DNA of 56,198 nt, from contig JAHDID010000017.1 of the NCBI GenBank assembly GCA_020630975.1, forward strand, positions 1-56,198. Reading direction: 5' to 3'. The translations under genes were made by a program, and so were the position numbers. Of this stretch, positions 43,139 through 50,943 are shown in pieces. Below the pieces are notes generated by a model. It did no database searches and was not told the DNA's origin. It saw only the letters and a program-made list of their open reading frames with translations. Origin of the DNA: Verrucomicrobiota bacterium. Its GTDB lineage: Bacteria; Verrucomicrobiota; Verrucomicrobiia; Verrucomicrobiales; DEV007. Every line of letters begins with the position of its first letter. The stretch's first letter is position 1.

Positions 43139-43360
43139 ATGTCTATCATAGTTAATTTGGATGTGATGCTCGCCCGCCGAAAGACCAGGCTCAACGACTT
43201 GGCTGAAGCGGTGGGTATCACCCCCCAAAACCTCTCCGTCCTGAAAACGGGTAAAGCCAAGGCTATTCGATTTTCGACTCTCGAAGCAATCTGCGAGTAT
43301 CTCGAGTGTCAGCCAGGAGAATTGCTCGAGTATCAGAAAGATGAGGACGCCGAAGAATAG
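43139..43360 (+). CDS. small YozG-like HTH (XRE-type) regulator
   Basis: 73 aa, MSIIVNLDVMLARRKTRLNDLAEAVGITPQNLSVLKTGKAKAIRFSTLEAICEYLECQPGELLEY. This is the Cro/CI-type domain of the YozG family, whose usual hallmark is 'NLSxLKtGKAKAIRFsTLeaIC..L.CQPGdlLey', all of which is present. It is encoded just downstream of its DUF2975-like membrane partner and probably represses or autoregulates this pair. Confidence 0.9.
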   Translation: MSIIVNLDVMLARRKTRLNDLAEAVGITPQNLSVLKTGKAKAIRFSTLEAICEYLECQPGELLEYQKDEDAEE

Positions 43361-43517
43361 CGCTGTTGGGGGCTGAATTTTTCATCTAATAGACTAAATT
43401 TCCAGCCGTTAGTCAGTTTGGTGATGTTGTGCCTGCCTGTTATCAGCATTGCCCCTTGTAATCGCTGCGATTTTACGACACGTTCGTGCGTCGATTTGCC
43501 AAACTCTCTACACTCTC

Positions 43518-44648
43518 ATGAAAACGACATTTCTGTGCTTCTCGCTGATAACCGTCCTAGTTGGCTCCAGCAGCCAATCCCATGCTCAGGGGCTGTTCCA
43601 AAAGCTCAAAAAACAACCTAACCGCGTGTTGAGCGAGCAGGAAGTCGCTGATCGCGAGGGTGTCGGATCGACTGCTTTTCGCAAGGCAGAGGGTCTCGAG
43701 CAGTCTGGAAAGGTCAGCAAGGCGATCGATACCTACAAATCAATCGCTAAGAGCTACCCCAACACCACTGTCGGCGCAGAGAGCCAATACCGAGTGGCGA
43801 TGCTCTACGATAAGCAAGGCAATGGCAAAAGGGCTTACGACGAGTACAAGACGCTAATCAACAAGTACCGGAGCACCAGCCACTTTCAGCAAGCTATCGA
43901 GCGACAATTCGCCATCGCAGAAAGCCTGAAAACATCGGATAAAAAAGGTATCTTTGGCATCGGTGCAGCCGTGCAACCCTCGGATCTCAAGGCCATGTAT
44001 GAGCAAATCGCTGAATCGGCCCCCTACTCCATCTACGCACCAAAATCGCTAATGGCGATCGGCGATCTCGATGCCAAGGACGGCATGACAGCCAGCGCTG
44101 TGCGCAAGTATCAGGCCGTGGTCGACAACTACCGCAACACCACCTTTGCCAAAGATGCTCAATACGCCATCTACAAGCTGCGCGGTGAGTCTGCAGAAAA
44201 TTCCAACAGCCCATCCGATGACCGAGCTCAGGTCGACGCAGGACTGGATTTCGTGTCTCAGAATCCCAATGATGCCCGCGCTAACGAGGTGAAAGCAGGC
44301 CTGGAGCGCATCGAGGAGCGCAGCCTGGATAAGATGTACAAAACTGGCCAGTTTTACGAAAAGAGCGGCAATCACAAATCGGCCATCGTCTACTACCGCG
44401 AGATCGCTAAGAAGCCGAACTCGCCACACTACAACGACGCCATCGCACGGATCAATAATCTGGAGCGCATTTTGGCTGGTGAGGCAGTGGAGGAGAAAGC
44501 TTCAAAATTCGGCACATTGCCCACGCTTCCGAAAATCGAAGCTCCCAAGCTAAGATTTGGCAAAAAAGAAGAGGTCGTCCCCTTGCCTGCCGAGGATGCA
44601 ACCGCCGCCGCTACGGAGGCCGCTACCGAGGTGGTCGACAGTCTTTAG
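43518..44648 (+). CDS. exported TPR protein, BamD/YbgF-like
   Basis: About 376 aa from ATG 43518, which gives a signal peptide (MKTTFLCFSLITVLVGSSSQSHAQG). TPR-type units follow: AFRKAEGLEQSGKVSKAIDTYKSIAKSYPNTTVGAESQYRVAMLYDKQGNGKRAYDEYKTLINKYRSTSHFQQAIERQFAIAE, later YSIYAPKSLMAIGDLDAKDGMTASAVRKYQAVVDNYRNTTFAKDAQYAIYKL and QFYEKSGNHKSAIVYYREIAKKPNSPHYNDAIARI. This pattern is that of BamD outer-membrane assembly lipoproteins, but no lipobox cysteine is evident. The C-terminus is Ala/Glu/Thr-rich. Its neighbour is LptE-like, so a role in outer-membrane biogenesis is likely. Confidence 0.78.
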   Translation: MKTTFLCFSLITVLVGSSSQSHAQGLFQKLKKQPNRVLSEQEVADREGVGSTAFRKAEGLEQSGKVSKAIDTYKSIAKSYPNTTVGAESQYRVAMLYDKQGNGKRAYDEYKTLINKYRSTSHFQQAIERQFAIAESLKTSDKKGIFGIGAAVQPSDLKAMYEQIAESAPYSIYAPKSLMAIGDLDAKDGMTASAVRKYQAVVDNYRNTTFAKDAQYAIYKLRGESAENSNSPSDDRAQVDAGLDFVSQNPNDARANEVKAGLERIEERSLDKMYKTGQFYEKSGNHKSAIVYYREIAKKPNSPHYNDAIARINNLERILAGEAVEEKASKFGTLPTLPKIEAPKLRFGKKEEVVPLPAEDATAAATEAATEVVDSL

Positions 44649-44653
44649 GAAAA

Positions 44654-44667
44654 GTACCCTGTTGAGT
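44654..44667 (+). repeat. degenerate half-copy of the 21-bp repeat
   Basis: gtaccctgttgagt, six bases after the BamD-like stop, differs from the dispersed repeat unit at one position out of 14. Only one unit is present, so this may be chance or a relic. Confidence 0.3.
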
Positions 44668-44682
44668 GTGATTTCCTGCAGA

Positions 44683-44737
44683 TAGCGGCTTGTATTTTCT
44701 GGTAAATTTGATTATAGAAGATCGGTGCAAGCCGCTA
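44683..44737 (+). promoter_or_regulatory. 10-bp inverted repeat in the lptE-like leader
   Basis: TAGCGGCTTG (44683-44692) and CAAGCCGCTA (44728-44737) are perfect reverse complements, 35 bases apart, with the second arm 8 bases before the ATG at 44746. In RNA this could form a stable stem next to the ribosome-binding region; in DNA it could be a pair of operator sites. Confidence 0.45.
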
Positions 44738-44745
44738 ATTCGCAG

Positions 44746-45360
44746 ATGAACGCTCTCTTCACTCGCCTACTCTTGGCCATAGCAGTCCTTTTAGGGACTC
44801 TGGGCTGCGCAGACTACCAACTCGGCGCAGTGAAACCGTCCGCCTATGGAGGTGTCGACAATGTTTTTGTTCCACCGTTTAAGAACAACACTCAAGAGCC
44901 GCGCCTGTCTGCTCTCGTCGCCAATGCTGTGATCAAGCAAATGCAGGTAGACGGCACTTACCAGATCTCCGAGAGGCATTCTGCCGATGCGATCCTACGT
45001 GGCTCCATCGACCGGATCTACAAGCGCCAGCTGCGTGGCCAGCGTATCGATACTCTCAGCTCCCGCGAGCTGGGGCTTTCTCTGTATGTCCGCTGGCATC
45101 TGGAGGATCCCAAGACAGGTCAGCGTATCACTAACTTCGAAGTCCAGACCGAGATCGAGGGTGTGGAGGAAACTTCTGCCCTTGAGAATCCCGACCCATC
45201 AGATTCCGAGTCGGCCACACGCGTGGTGCCAGGCTTGGTCATTGGAAACACCATCCAAGCAGTGGACAACAGCTTCCAGGTCGGCGAGCGCAATGCTATC
45301 GCTGCAGCTGCTGAAGACGCTGCTAAAAAGCTGGTTTCTCAGATGAGCGAGGGCTGGTAG
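44746..45360 (+). CDS. lptE: LptE-like outer-membrane lipoprotein
   Basis: 204 aa from MNALFTRLLLAIAVLLGTLGCADYQLG; the lipobox is LGTLGC with Cys about 21. The body (VDNVFVPPFKNNTQEPRLSALVANAVIKQMQVDGTYQISERHSADAILRGSI...RELGLSLYVRWHLEDPKTGQRI) fits the LptE/LPS-assembly lipoprotein family, with a 'fxNxTxePxLexxlTxAl..xl..dgr..v...adAvl.G.I' pattern. LptE partners LptD in placing lipopolysaccharide in the outer leaflet. No LptD is in the window. The gene follows the BamD-like gene on the same strand. Other secretin-type or periplasmic lipoproteins of similar pattern are possible. Confidence 0.75.
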   Translation: MNALFTRLLLAIAVLLGTLGCADYQLGAVKPSAYGGVDNVFVPPFKNNTQEPRLSALVANAVIKQMQVDGTYQISERHSADAILRGSIDRIYKRQLRGQRIDTLSSRELGLSLYVRWHLEDPKTGQRITNFEVQTEIEGVEETSALENPDPSDSESATRVVPGLVIGNTIQAVDNSFQVGERNAIAAAAEDAAKKLVSQMSEGW

Positions 45361-45419
45361 TCTTCTCTTTTGGGGCTGAGCTATACAACTGCCGGTCTTA
45401 ACTACTCCGTCTTTGCAGC

Positions 45420-46136
45420 ATGACTCGAGAGCCCATCGTGCAGCTGGTCTGTTGCCCGATAGGAAATTTAGCCGATATCACTTATCGGGCTGTCAAAGTG
45501 CTAGAGACGGCAGACATCGTCGCCTGCGAGGACACTCGCCACTCTCGACAATTGCTTAATCACTATCAGATCAGTCCAGGTGAGTTGATAGCTCTCCACG
45601 AGCACAACGAGCAGAAGCGCGCTGTTGAGCTGATTGAGCGGATCTCATCTTCTGGCGAAGCTCTAGCCTTTCTATCCGATGCCGGTAGCCCCTCGATCTC
45701 TGATCCTGGGTATCGCCTGGTGCAGGCCGCTATCGATGCAGGAGTGAAAGTCGAGGTAATCCCTGGCCCCTCGGCCGTCTCGACTGCGCTAGTGGGCTCA
45801 GGGCTGCCCCCTGATCAATTCACTTTCATCGGCTTTCTCCCAGTGAAGTCGGGCCGACGAGAGAAAGAGCTACAACAAGCGATCGATCGCGAAGGCACTA
45901 CTATCGCATTTGAGTCGCCACATCGCATCCTCAAGACCCTAGCCGTCCTGCAAGACATCGCACCCGAGCACCAGCTCTGCGTCGCGCGGGAACTGACCAA
46001 GAAGTTCGAGACCTATCACCGCGGGACTGCGGCAGAACTACTCAGTGAGCTAGGTGAAGGCACCGTAAAAGGCGAAATCACGATCGTAATCGGGGGCACC
46101 ACCCGAAAGATGCGCCGCGAGAAAAAGCAGCACTAA
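45420..46136 (+). CDS. rsmI: 16S rRNA (cytidine(1402)-2'-O)-methyltransferase
   Basis: 238 aa, close to the usual length minus a variable C-terminal extension. Tetrapyrrole-methylase fold motifs are clear: VCCPIGNLADITYRAVKVLETADIVACEDTRHSRQLLNHY, ALAFLSDAGSPSISDPGYRLVQAAIDAGVKVEVIPGPSAVSTALVGSGLPPDQFTFIGFLP, IAFESPHRILKTL, VARELTKKFETYHRGTAAELL and VKGEITIVIGG. RsmI methylates the ribose of C1402 in 16S rRNA using S-adenosylmethionine. It is cytoplasmic and usually expressed constitutively. Confidence 0.97.
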   Translation: MTREPIVQLVCCPIGNLADITYRAVKVLETADIVACEDTRHSRQLLNHYQISPGELIALHEHNEQKRAVELIERISSSGEALAFLSDAGSPSISDPGYRLVQAAIDAGVKVEVIPGPSAVSTALVGSGLPPDQFTFIGFLPVKSGRREKELQQAIDREGTTIAFESPHRILKTLAVLQDIAPEHQLCVARELTKKFETYHRGTAAELLSELGEGTVKGEITIVIGGTTRKMRREKKQH

Positions 46137-46167
46137 GCGCACTGCTTGCTCATATTTGAGATTTTTA

Positions 46168-46214
46168 TTGAAAAATAGAATCGCTCTTGTTATAATTTCA
46201 GAATATATTATAAC
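46168..46214 (+). promoter_or_regulatory. strong sigma-70-like promoter overlapped by an inverted repeat
   Basis: TTGAAA (46168-46173), 17-base spacer, TATAAT (46191-46196). The -10 is part of GTTATAAT (46189-46196), which is repeated in reverse as ATTATAAC (46207-46214), ten bases apart, covering the expected transcription start. A protein bound to this palindrome would block the promoter. GTTATAATTT also occurs at the promoter of the pilin-like gene at 22237. Confidence 0.55.
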
Positions 46215-46251
46215 AGCTAAAACGGATCAGGATTGATACCGTTAAAAGCAT

Positions 46252-46674
46252 ATCAGAAACCGTTCTAATAATTCACTCGCTCATTCAGGATTTTCGTTGG
46301 TCGAAATGCTCGTCGTCATCGCTGTGATTGGCATCATAGCTGCGATCGCTGTGCCCCATATCAGTTCAATTTCCCAAACCTCTCACGAGGCGAAAAACAA
46401 AAGGAATGCTCAGGAAATCGTAAAGATCGTCAATGCTGCTTCGGTAGCTGGTCATGACTTCCTCCTCGATACTTCCGCTACGAACAATCACAATAGCGAT
46501 CAATGGGTCTATCTGATCATCGATAAGGTGGTCCGGGGAAAAGTCATCGATGATCCTAGTAGCATCTTTGTCGGCTCCTACTTTGGTCTACCAGGTCTTG
46601 AGGACCATCAAAAAGAGGGCGCTCGAAAGTACCTGAAAGTCCATGCTGGTATGCTGGTCTACGAGGAGTCGTAA
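46252..46674 (+). CDS. short type IV pilin-like protein with non-standard start, possibly a pseudogene
   Basis: The frame is open from 46246 (after a TAA) to the TAA at 46672-46674. It encodes IRNRSNNSLAHSGFSLVEML then VVIAVIGIIAAIAVPHISSI: a class III leader with G|F cleavage and Glu+5, then the shared core of the pilin-like genes at 21230 and 28331 (KNKRNAQEIVKIVNAASVAGHDF, IFVGSYFGLPGL, ARKYLKVHAGMLVYEES), about 140 aa in all. There is no ATG, GTG or TTG before the FSLVE motif in this frame. Either ATC (46252) is the start, or a one-base indel near AAACC (46257-46261) split off a leader beginning TTG at 46233, or the gene is decayed. The first internal TTG (46297) would remove the processing site. 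A strong promoter lies upstream. Confidence 0.6.
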   Translation: MRNRSNNSLAHSGFSLVEMLVVIAVIGIIAAIAVPHISSISQTSHEAKNKRNAQEIVKIVNAASVAGHDFLLDTSATNNHNSDQWVYLIIDKVVRGKVIDDPSSIFVGSYFGLPGLEDHQKEGARKYLKVHAGMLVYEES

Positions 46675-46761
46675 ATAGCGCCCTGCTCCGCCTTAGCTAC
46701 ACAGACTTTTGAGGATTACTACGATTTTTTAGCAGATCCTGGAGGCTGTTTGGGCTTTCCA

Positions 46762-49659
46762 TCACCGGTATTCGAACTGGACAGTGGCCTGTGTGTCCTT
46801 ATCGGAAACAGCTCGCACCCAATAGGCACTGAACCCCTCGGGAAAAACATGCTGAAGCGTCTCGCCGGGTTCCAACTCAAATGTCTGGTAAGGTATCCAA
46901 AGATCAGTGCCGTCGATATCGACTTCCAGAGATAGGCTGACACGATCTGCCGCCGTCAGCGCTACTGTCTTCGCATCGTAACCAGTCATCAGATACCGGT
47001 CCGAGGGCACTCCAGCTTTCACCGCGGACTCCAGCCACGGTCCGCCTTCTCCGCGAGGCTTACCGAGTTTCCACAGATCATCTACTACACCTGCCCAGAC
47101 GGCAGCCTCGCCATCAGCACTGCGAAAGATATGATCGCTAGCTGTGGTGACATCGACTCCGGTGAAAAACAGCAGACCCGCGTGAGAGCAGAAATCATGG
47201 ATTGCCAGATGATGCGTGGCTATGGGGCGGATTTTGGCGAAACCCTGAGCATTTCGCGCGGGCAGCTCGTAGAAAGTACCGCCTACATTTAGTAGATCGC
47301 GTTCTGTAGCCACTTCTCGACAAACTCGGTCGATGGCGAAACTGGCACTGTAATCGATCTCGATAGGCTCTGCGAAAGCCGCAATCTCATAGATCCTAAA
47401 GTGCCCTGTATTGCGGCTAATGATTGATAGCTTGTCCGTGGAAACTGGCTCCTTTAGGGTCAGACGGAATTCGCCATTGGCATTTTCAGCGACCTCACAC
47501 AGAGATTTGCGCTCTCCACTGCTAGTCTGGTAGGCGATCTCAAAATCTTTAGCCACGTATGCGGCCTCGCCTTTCCATCCCGTCACAACCCAGATTTCTC
47601 CTACCGTTTTCGATTCTCCAAAGTCGATCTCTATCCAATTCTCGATGTCGTCTGCCGCCGAGATCCAGCGTTTGGCATCGTCGTGGATGACGCCATCGAC
47701 CACATACTGAGGCTGATAGTCCGCATGTTGAGAGCTGGTGGTCACTTTTGCGCTGCGAGTCAGACTACTGGCGAGATAGTCCTCAAGAGGCTTGGTAGGG
47801 CTCAGATCGTCGGTATGCCCGGGAGTATTGCCTCTCGGTAAGCGGTAGCGTTTACCATCCTCCTCAAAGATAATTGATGCTGCATCTTGGCGATAACTAC
47901 GAGCAGGCTGAGCCACAGCCTCGACCAGGGCAAGCCCAGGCTGAGATGACTCGACTTTATGGAACTCCATGTCGTGCCCGATCTCGTAATATCCCAAGTC
48001 ACTGGTCACTAGACCCAATTGATCAAAAGCGAGGCTACGCATCATCCCATCTGTCTGAAAATCCGAGCTGGCTGGCTCCAACCCGGCAAATAGGGCGTCA
48101 TTCTCGACGCCTCGCTGGTCACGATCGCGATAGTGGAAATGAGCTGTGACGTTCTTCACGTCGCTATCCACTGGCGATAGACGAATCCATTCTCCGGAGG
48201 TCGAGGGGGCGAACTGGTAGTGATACCCAGATTTGGGAGCGACAGTGATTGTATCAAGTTTCGACCATTGCCCATTGCCTGATGCATCGATTGAGATTTG
48301 AAAGGTGATAGGTGTCTCTGACTCATGGTAAAGCGATAGCTGTCGATAGTCAAAACCGGCGAAGAGGTAGGCATCGCTCTGTTGATTCTGATCGACATCC
48401 TCTCTCAGCCACACTGAGCCACGCCCTATGGCTGGTCCCAGCTCATTCAACGTCTCCGGTTCGACAAACCACAGATTCGAGTTCGATTGCTTTGGCGCTC
48501 CATGGTGTGCTTTGAAAGAGCGCGTATTGAGAAACTCTTTTTGCGCAGAGTCATCACAGCCCAAGACAATTTTGTCGTTCCAACGGCAGAAATCGCCAAT
48601 TACTTTCAGGTAATTCGATCGCGGCCGGATACCCGCGCTATTGCCCACCGAGAAAGTCGAAGGGAATCGCCAAAATGTGCCGTGCATGGTAGCTAACAGG
48701 TCGTTCTCGCCGATCTCACGGATTCTCGGCCACTCGGTATTCCAACCATGCGCACCATCATAGCTGTGGCTACCTTTGGGCAGTCGATAGTAACTCCATT
48801 GCTTGTCTTCTAAGAGGCCTAGCACGACAGATTTGGCATCCCAGCCCATCGCCCACACAGGGTCAGTCTCAGGCCTCGGATTGCCATAAATACCACCTGG
48901 ACCAGTCGCTTCGGTAAACTGATTGCGTCTGACCAACCGCCAATCGCCTTCGCCAAACCACTGCGCCAAGACGCCTGAAGTCGTGGTTGGATCTTTCATC
49001 GCTTGGCCCGATTTCTCACCATTGTTAGTGTAGACTAGGTGGCCCTGCCCAGAATAAAGCCCTTTGCCATGGTAGCCGGGTAAGCTGGATGAAATTCCTT
49101 CTCCCTGTTTCGTGTGCCCATCACGGATATGGCAGGTCACTTCCAGGGTATCCACATCCACTTCATAGAGCCCCTCTTCCATCGTTGCGTAATACACCTT
49201 GTTGGTTGGATCAGTCATGTGCCTGGCATTACCGGTCAGGCGACCTAACATCTTAGAGGGAGGGATTACTCGGATTTTCTTTTCAGAATCGATCAGATAG
49301 GGGCCGATGAGCAGTTGATTCGATTCGCGGTGAATCATGCGATTAGCAGGTGTACCACCTACGCTTCCTGAAAAAATCGTCTGTTTCAGATCTGGACTGA
49401 TCTGGTAGAGCTTATCCGAAGATCCCTTAGGGGAATGCGGCGCATAGGTGATAGCCCACAAGTCGCTCTGCCAAGGCACCACTGCACCAGTGCCACACTC
49501 GCCCTCTTGGTTGTACATGCTCAAGCTAGGATACACACCAGAGATCTGAATCGGCTCATCTGCGGATGCCTCCCTCAAGCCTGAGTAGACGCCCGGACAG
49601 ATCAGGAGCACCAAGAATAAGAGCTTTAGGCGAGTGCTAGAGGAAGAGTAGGTGGTCAT
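46762..49659 (-). CDS. large exported protein with a discoidin domain
   Basis: 965 aa from ATG 49659, which gives a signal peptide (MTTYSSSSTRLKLLFLVLLICPGVYS). The first about 330 residues look like a beta-propeller (repeated LWAITYAPHS, KVYYATMEEGLYEVDVDTLEV, LLATMHGTFWRFPS). Residues about 636-745 are an F5/8-type discoidin domain (HADYQPQYVVDGVIHDDAKRWISAADDIENWIEIDFGESKTVGEIWVVTG), a carbohydrate- or surface-binding module. A further propeller-like or beta region follows to the C-terminus. It probably binds or acts on a polysaccharide. No catalytic residues could be assigned. A promoter-like region and signal peptide support the chosen start. Confidence 0.75.
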   Translation of the reverse strand: MTTYSSSSTRLKLLFLVLLICPGVYSGLREASADEPIQISGVYPSLSMYNQEGECGTGAVVPWQSDLWAITYAPHSPKGSSDKLYQISPDLKQTIFSGSVGGTPANRMIHRESNQLLIGPYLIDSEKKIRVIPPSKMLGRLTGNARHMTDPTNKVYYATMEEGLYEVDVDTLEVTCHIRDGHTKQGEGISSSLPGYHGKGLYSGQGHLVYTNNGEKSGQAMKDPTTTSGVLAQWFGEGDWRLVRRNQFTEATGPGGIYGNPRPETDPVWAMGWDAKSVVLGLLEDKQWSYYRLPKGSHSYDGAHGWNTEWPRIREIGENDLLATMHGTFWRFPSTFSVGNSAGIRPRSNYLKVIGDFCRWNDKIVLGCDDSAQKEFLNTRSFKAHHGAPKQSNSNLWFVEPETLNELGPAIGRGSVWLREDVDQNQQSDAYLFAGFDYRQLSLYHESETPITFQISIDASGNGQWSKLDTITVAPKSGYHYQFAPSTSGEWIRLSPVDSDVKNVTAHFHYRDRDQRGVENDALFAGLEPASSDFQTDGMMRSLAFDQLGLVTSDLGYYEIGHDMEFHKVESSQPGLALVEAVAQPARSYRQDAASIIFEEDGKRYRLPRGNTPGHTDDLSPTKPLEDYLASSLTRSAKVTTSSQHADYQPQYVVDGVIHDDAKRWISAADDIENWIEIDFGESKTVGEIWVVTGWKGEAAYVAKDFEIAYQTSSGERKSLCEVAENANGEFRLTLKEPVSTDKLSIISRNTGHFRIYEIAAFAEPIEIDYSASFAIDRVCREVATERDLLNVGGTFYELPARNAQGFAKIRPIATHHLAIHDFCSHAGLLFFTGVDVTTASDHIFRSADGEAAVWAGVVDDLWKLGKPRGEGGPWLESAVKAGVPSDRYLMTGYDAKTVALTAADRVSLSLEVDIDGTDLWIPYQTFELEPGETLQHVFPEGFSAYWVRAVSDKDTQATVQFEYR

Positions 49660-49749
49660 AGTTAACAAAACAGGGCCGTCTGTTTTCAGATAAATGAGCA
49701 TTCGAAGCGTTTTGTATAGGCTGGGATGACAGAAAACCTAGAGTTGTTT

Positions 49750-50883
49750 CTATCGCCCGATGGCTTCGTAGCCTTCTAGCCGCCAATTTTCCGTTAACAC
49801 CTTCCGCTCCTCCGAACCACTATCGGGCACAAACCACACCTCGATGCGCGCACCGTAGTGTTTGCCAGGTTTGCCCTCATAGATACCCGCTTCAAAGCTC
49901 GAGTGAAACATAGCGGTCGTATCGGTGGACCACCCCGCAATCTCCGAATTAGCTAACTCTAGATTCCTAGTCGACAGTTGAGTTCCTTCAGAGATTTCGA
50001 AAGCTTTCAAGTAATAGTGCCCCAGTTCCCCAGGATTTCCCCATAGGTGAACACGGTAGCGACCTGCTGAGCCAGTGATCTCTAGGCGCGTAGGGGCGTC
50101 TCCCTCCTCGCGAGGATTGATCGCATGGGGCGGCAGCAGTTTCATCATGTCTCCATCATCGTTGGCAGCAGCCATTAACGCGCTGAATTCCACCTCCAGC
50201 TCCCGTATCGCGGCCTTAGTCAGTCGGCGCTCCTGAGCTTCGGACTGCTCAAACAACTCCACTACGGAACCAGCCTCGCCCCAGCTTACCTGACTCTCAT
50301 AGAGGTGATTGCCATCAGTCAATCTGACGCTAGCTGATTGCCCAGCAGTCAGCTTCTGCACCTTTCTTAGCATAGGGCTACCAGAAAGACCGATACAGGT
50401 GCGAAATTGAAATTTCTCTGGGTATTTCCCACCAAACGAAGACAGGTAGCCATTGCGACTCTTCTCCCAGGTTCCCCATGTCAGCCAGCGCTTTATGGCG
50501 AACTCTTGGTGACCCACTGAGTGTAGCCACCAGCCAGGGTGACAGGCTAGATACTGCCGTAGGAGCGCTGGGTGCTTCTCACTCATTTCTGCTAGTGATG
50601 GGATGCTTGGAGTGATCGTAACATCCGCTGTGCCAGCGGTCTCGAATGAAGAGATCAGTCTCTCGTGGTAGGCATCTAGTTTACCCTCCTGATCGGCTTC
50701 CATAGCGAAGCTACGTGCGGGTTTCAGCTCTTTTAGCACGATCTCGGCGGGTAGCAGGGACGCCTCTGGTAGATCGAGCTGGTAGTTGTAGGATTCTTCG
50801 GATGGGGAGCAGCAGCACAATAGAGCGCTCAACGCCATGAGACTGCTTGTCTGTATGAATGGGAATAGGTGTTTCATCATCAT
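49750..50883 (-). CDS. exported lipoprotein, unknown function
   Basis: About 377 aa; one of three consecutive ATGs (50883, 50880, 50877) starts it. The N-terminus (MKHLFPFIQTSSLMALSALLCCCSPS) looks like a lipoprotein signal with Cys near 24-26. The body is mixed alpha/beta with several tryptophans (HPGWWLHSVGHQEFAIKRWLTWGTWEK) and a C-terminal beta region (YRVHLWGNPGELGHYYLKAFEISEG, KHYGARIEVWFVPDSGSEERKVL). I do not recognise the family. It shares strand with the VWA genes upstream (60-bp gap) but has its own signal. Confidence 0.6.
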   Translation of the reverse strand: MMMKHLFPFIQTSSLMALSALLCCCSPSEESYNYQLDLPEASLLPAEIVLKELKPARSFAMEADQEGKLDAYHERLISSFETAGTADVTITPSIPSLAEMSEKHPALLRQYLACHPGWWLHSVGHQEFAIKRWLTWGTWEKSRNGYLSSFGGKYPEKFQFRTCIGLSGSPMLRKVQKLTAGQSASVRLTDGNHLYESQVSWGEAGSVVELFEQSEAQERRLTKAAIRELEVEFSALMAAANDDGDMMKLLPPHAINPREEGDAPTRLEITGSAGRYRVHLWGNPGELGHYYLKAFEISEGTQLSTRNLELANSEIAGWSTDTTAMFHSSFEAGIYEGKPGKHYGARIEVWFVPDSGSEERKVLTENWRLEGYEAIGR

Positions 50884-50943
50884 GAGAAACCCTGCCAAAA
50901 CAACAAGAACAGGGTGAGAACGTAGTGTGAATTCTAAGTGAAA

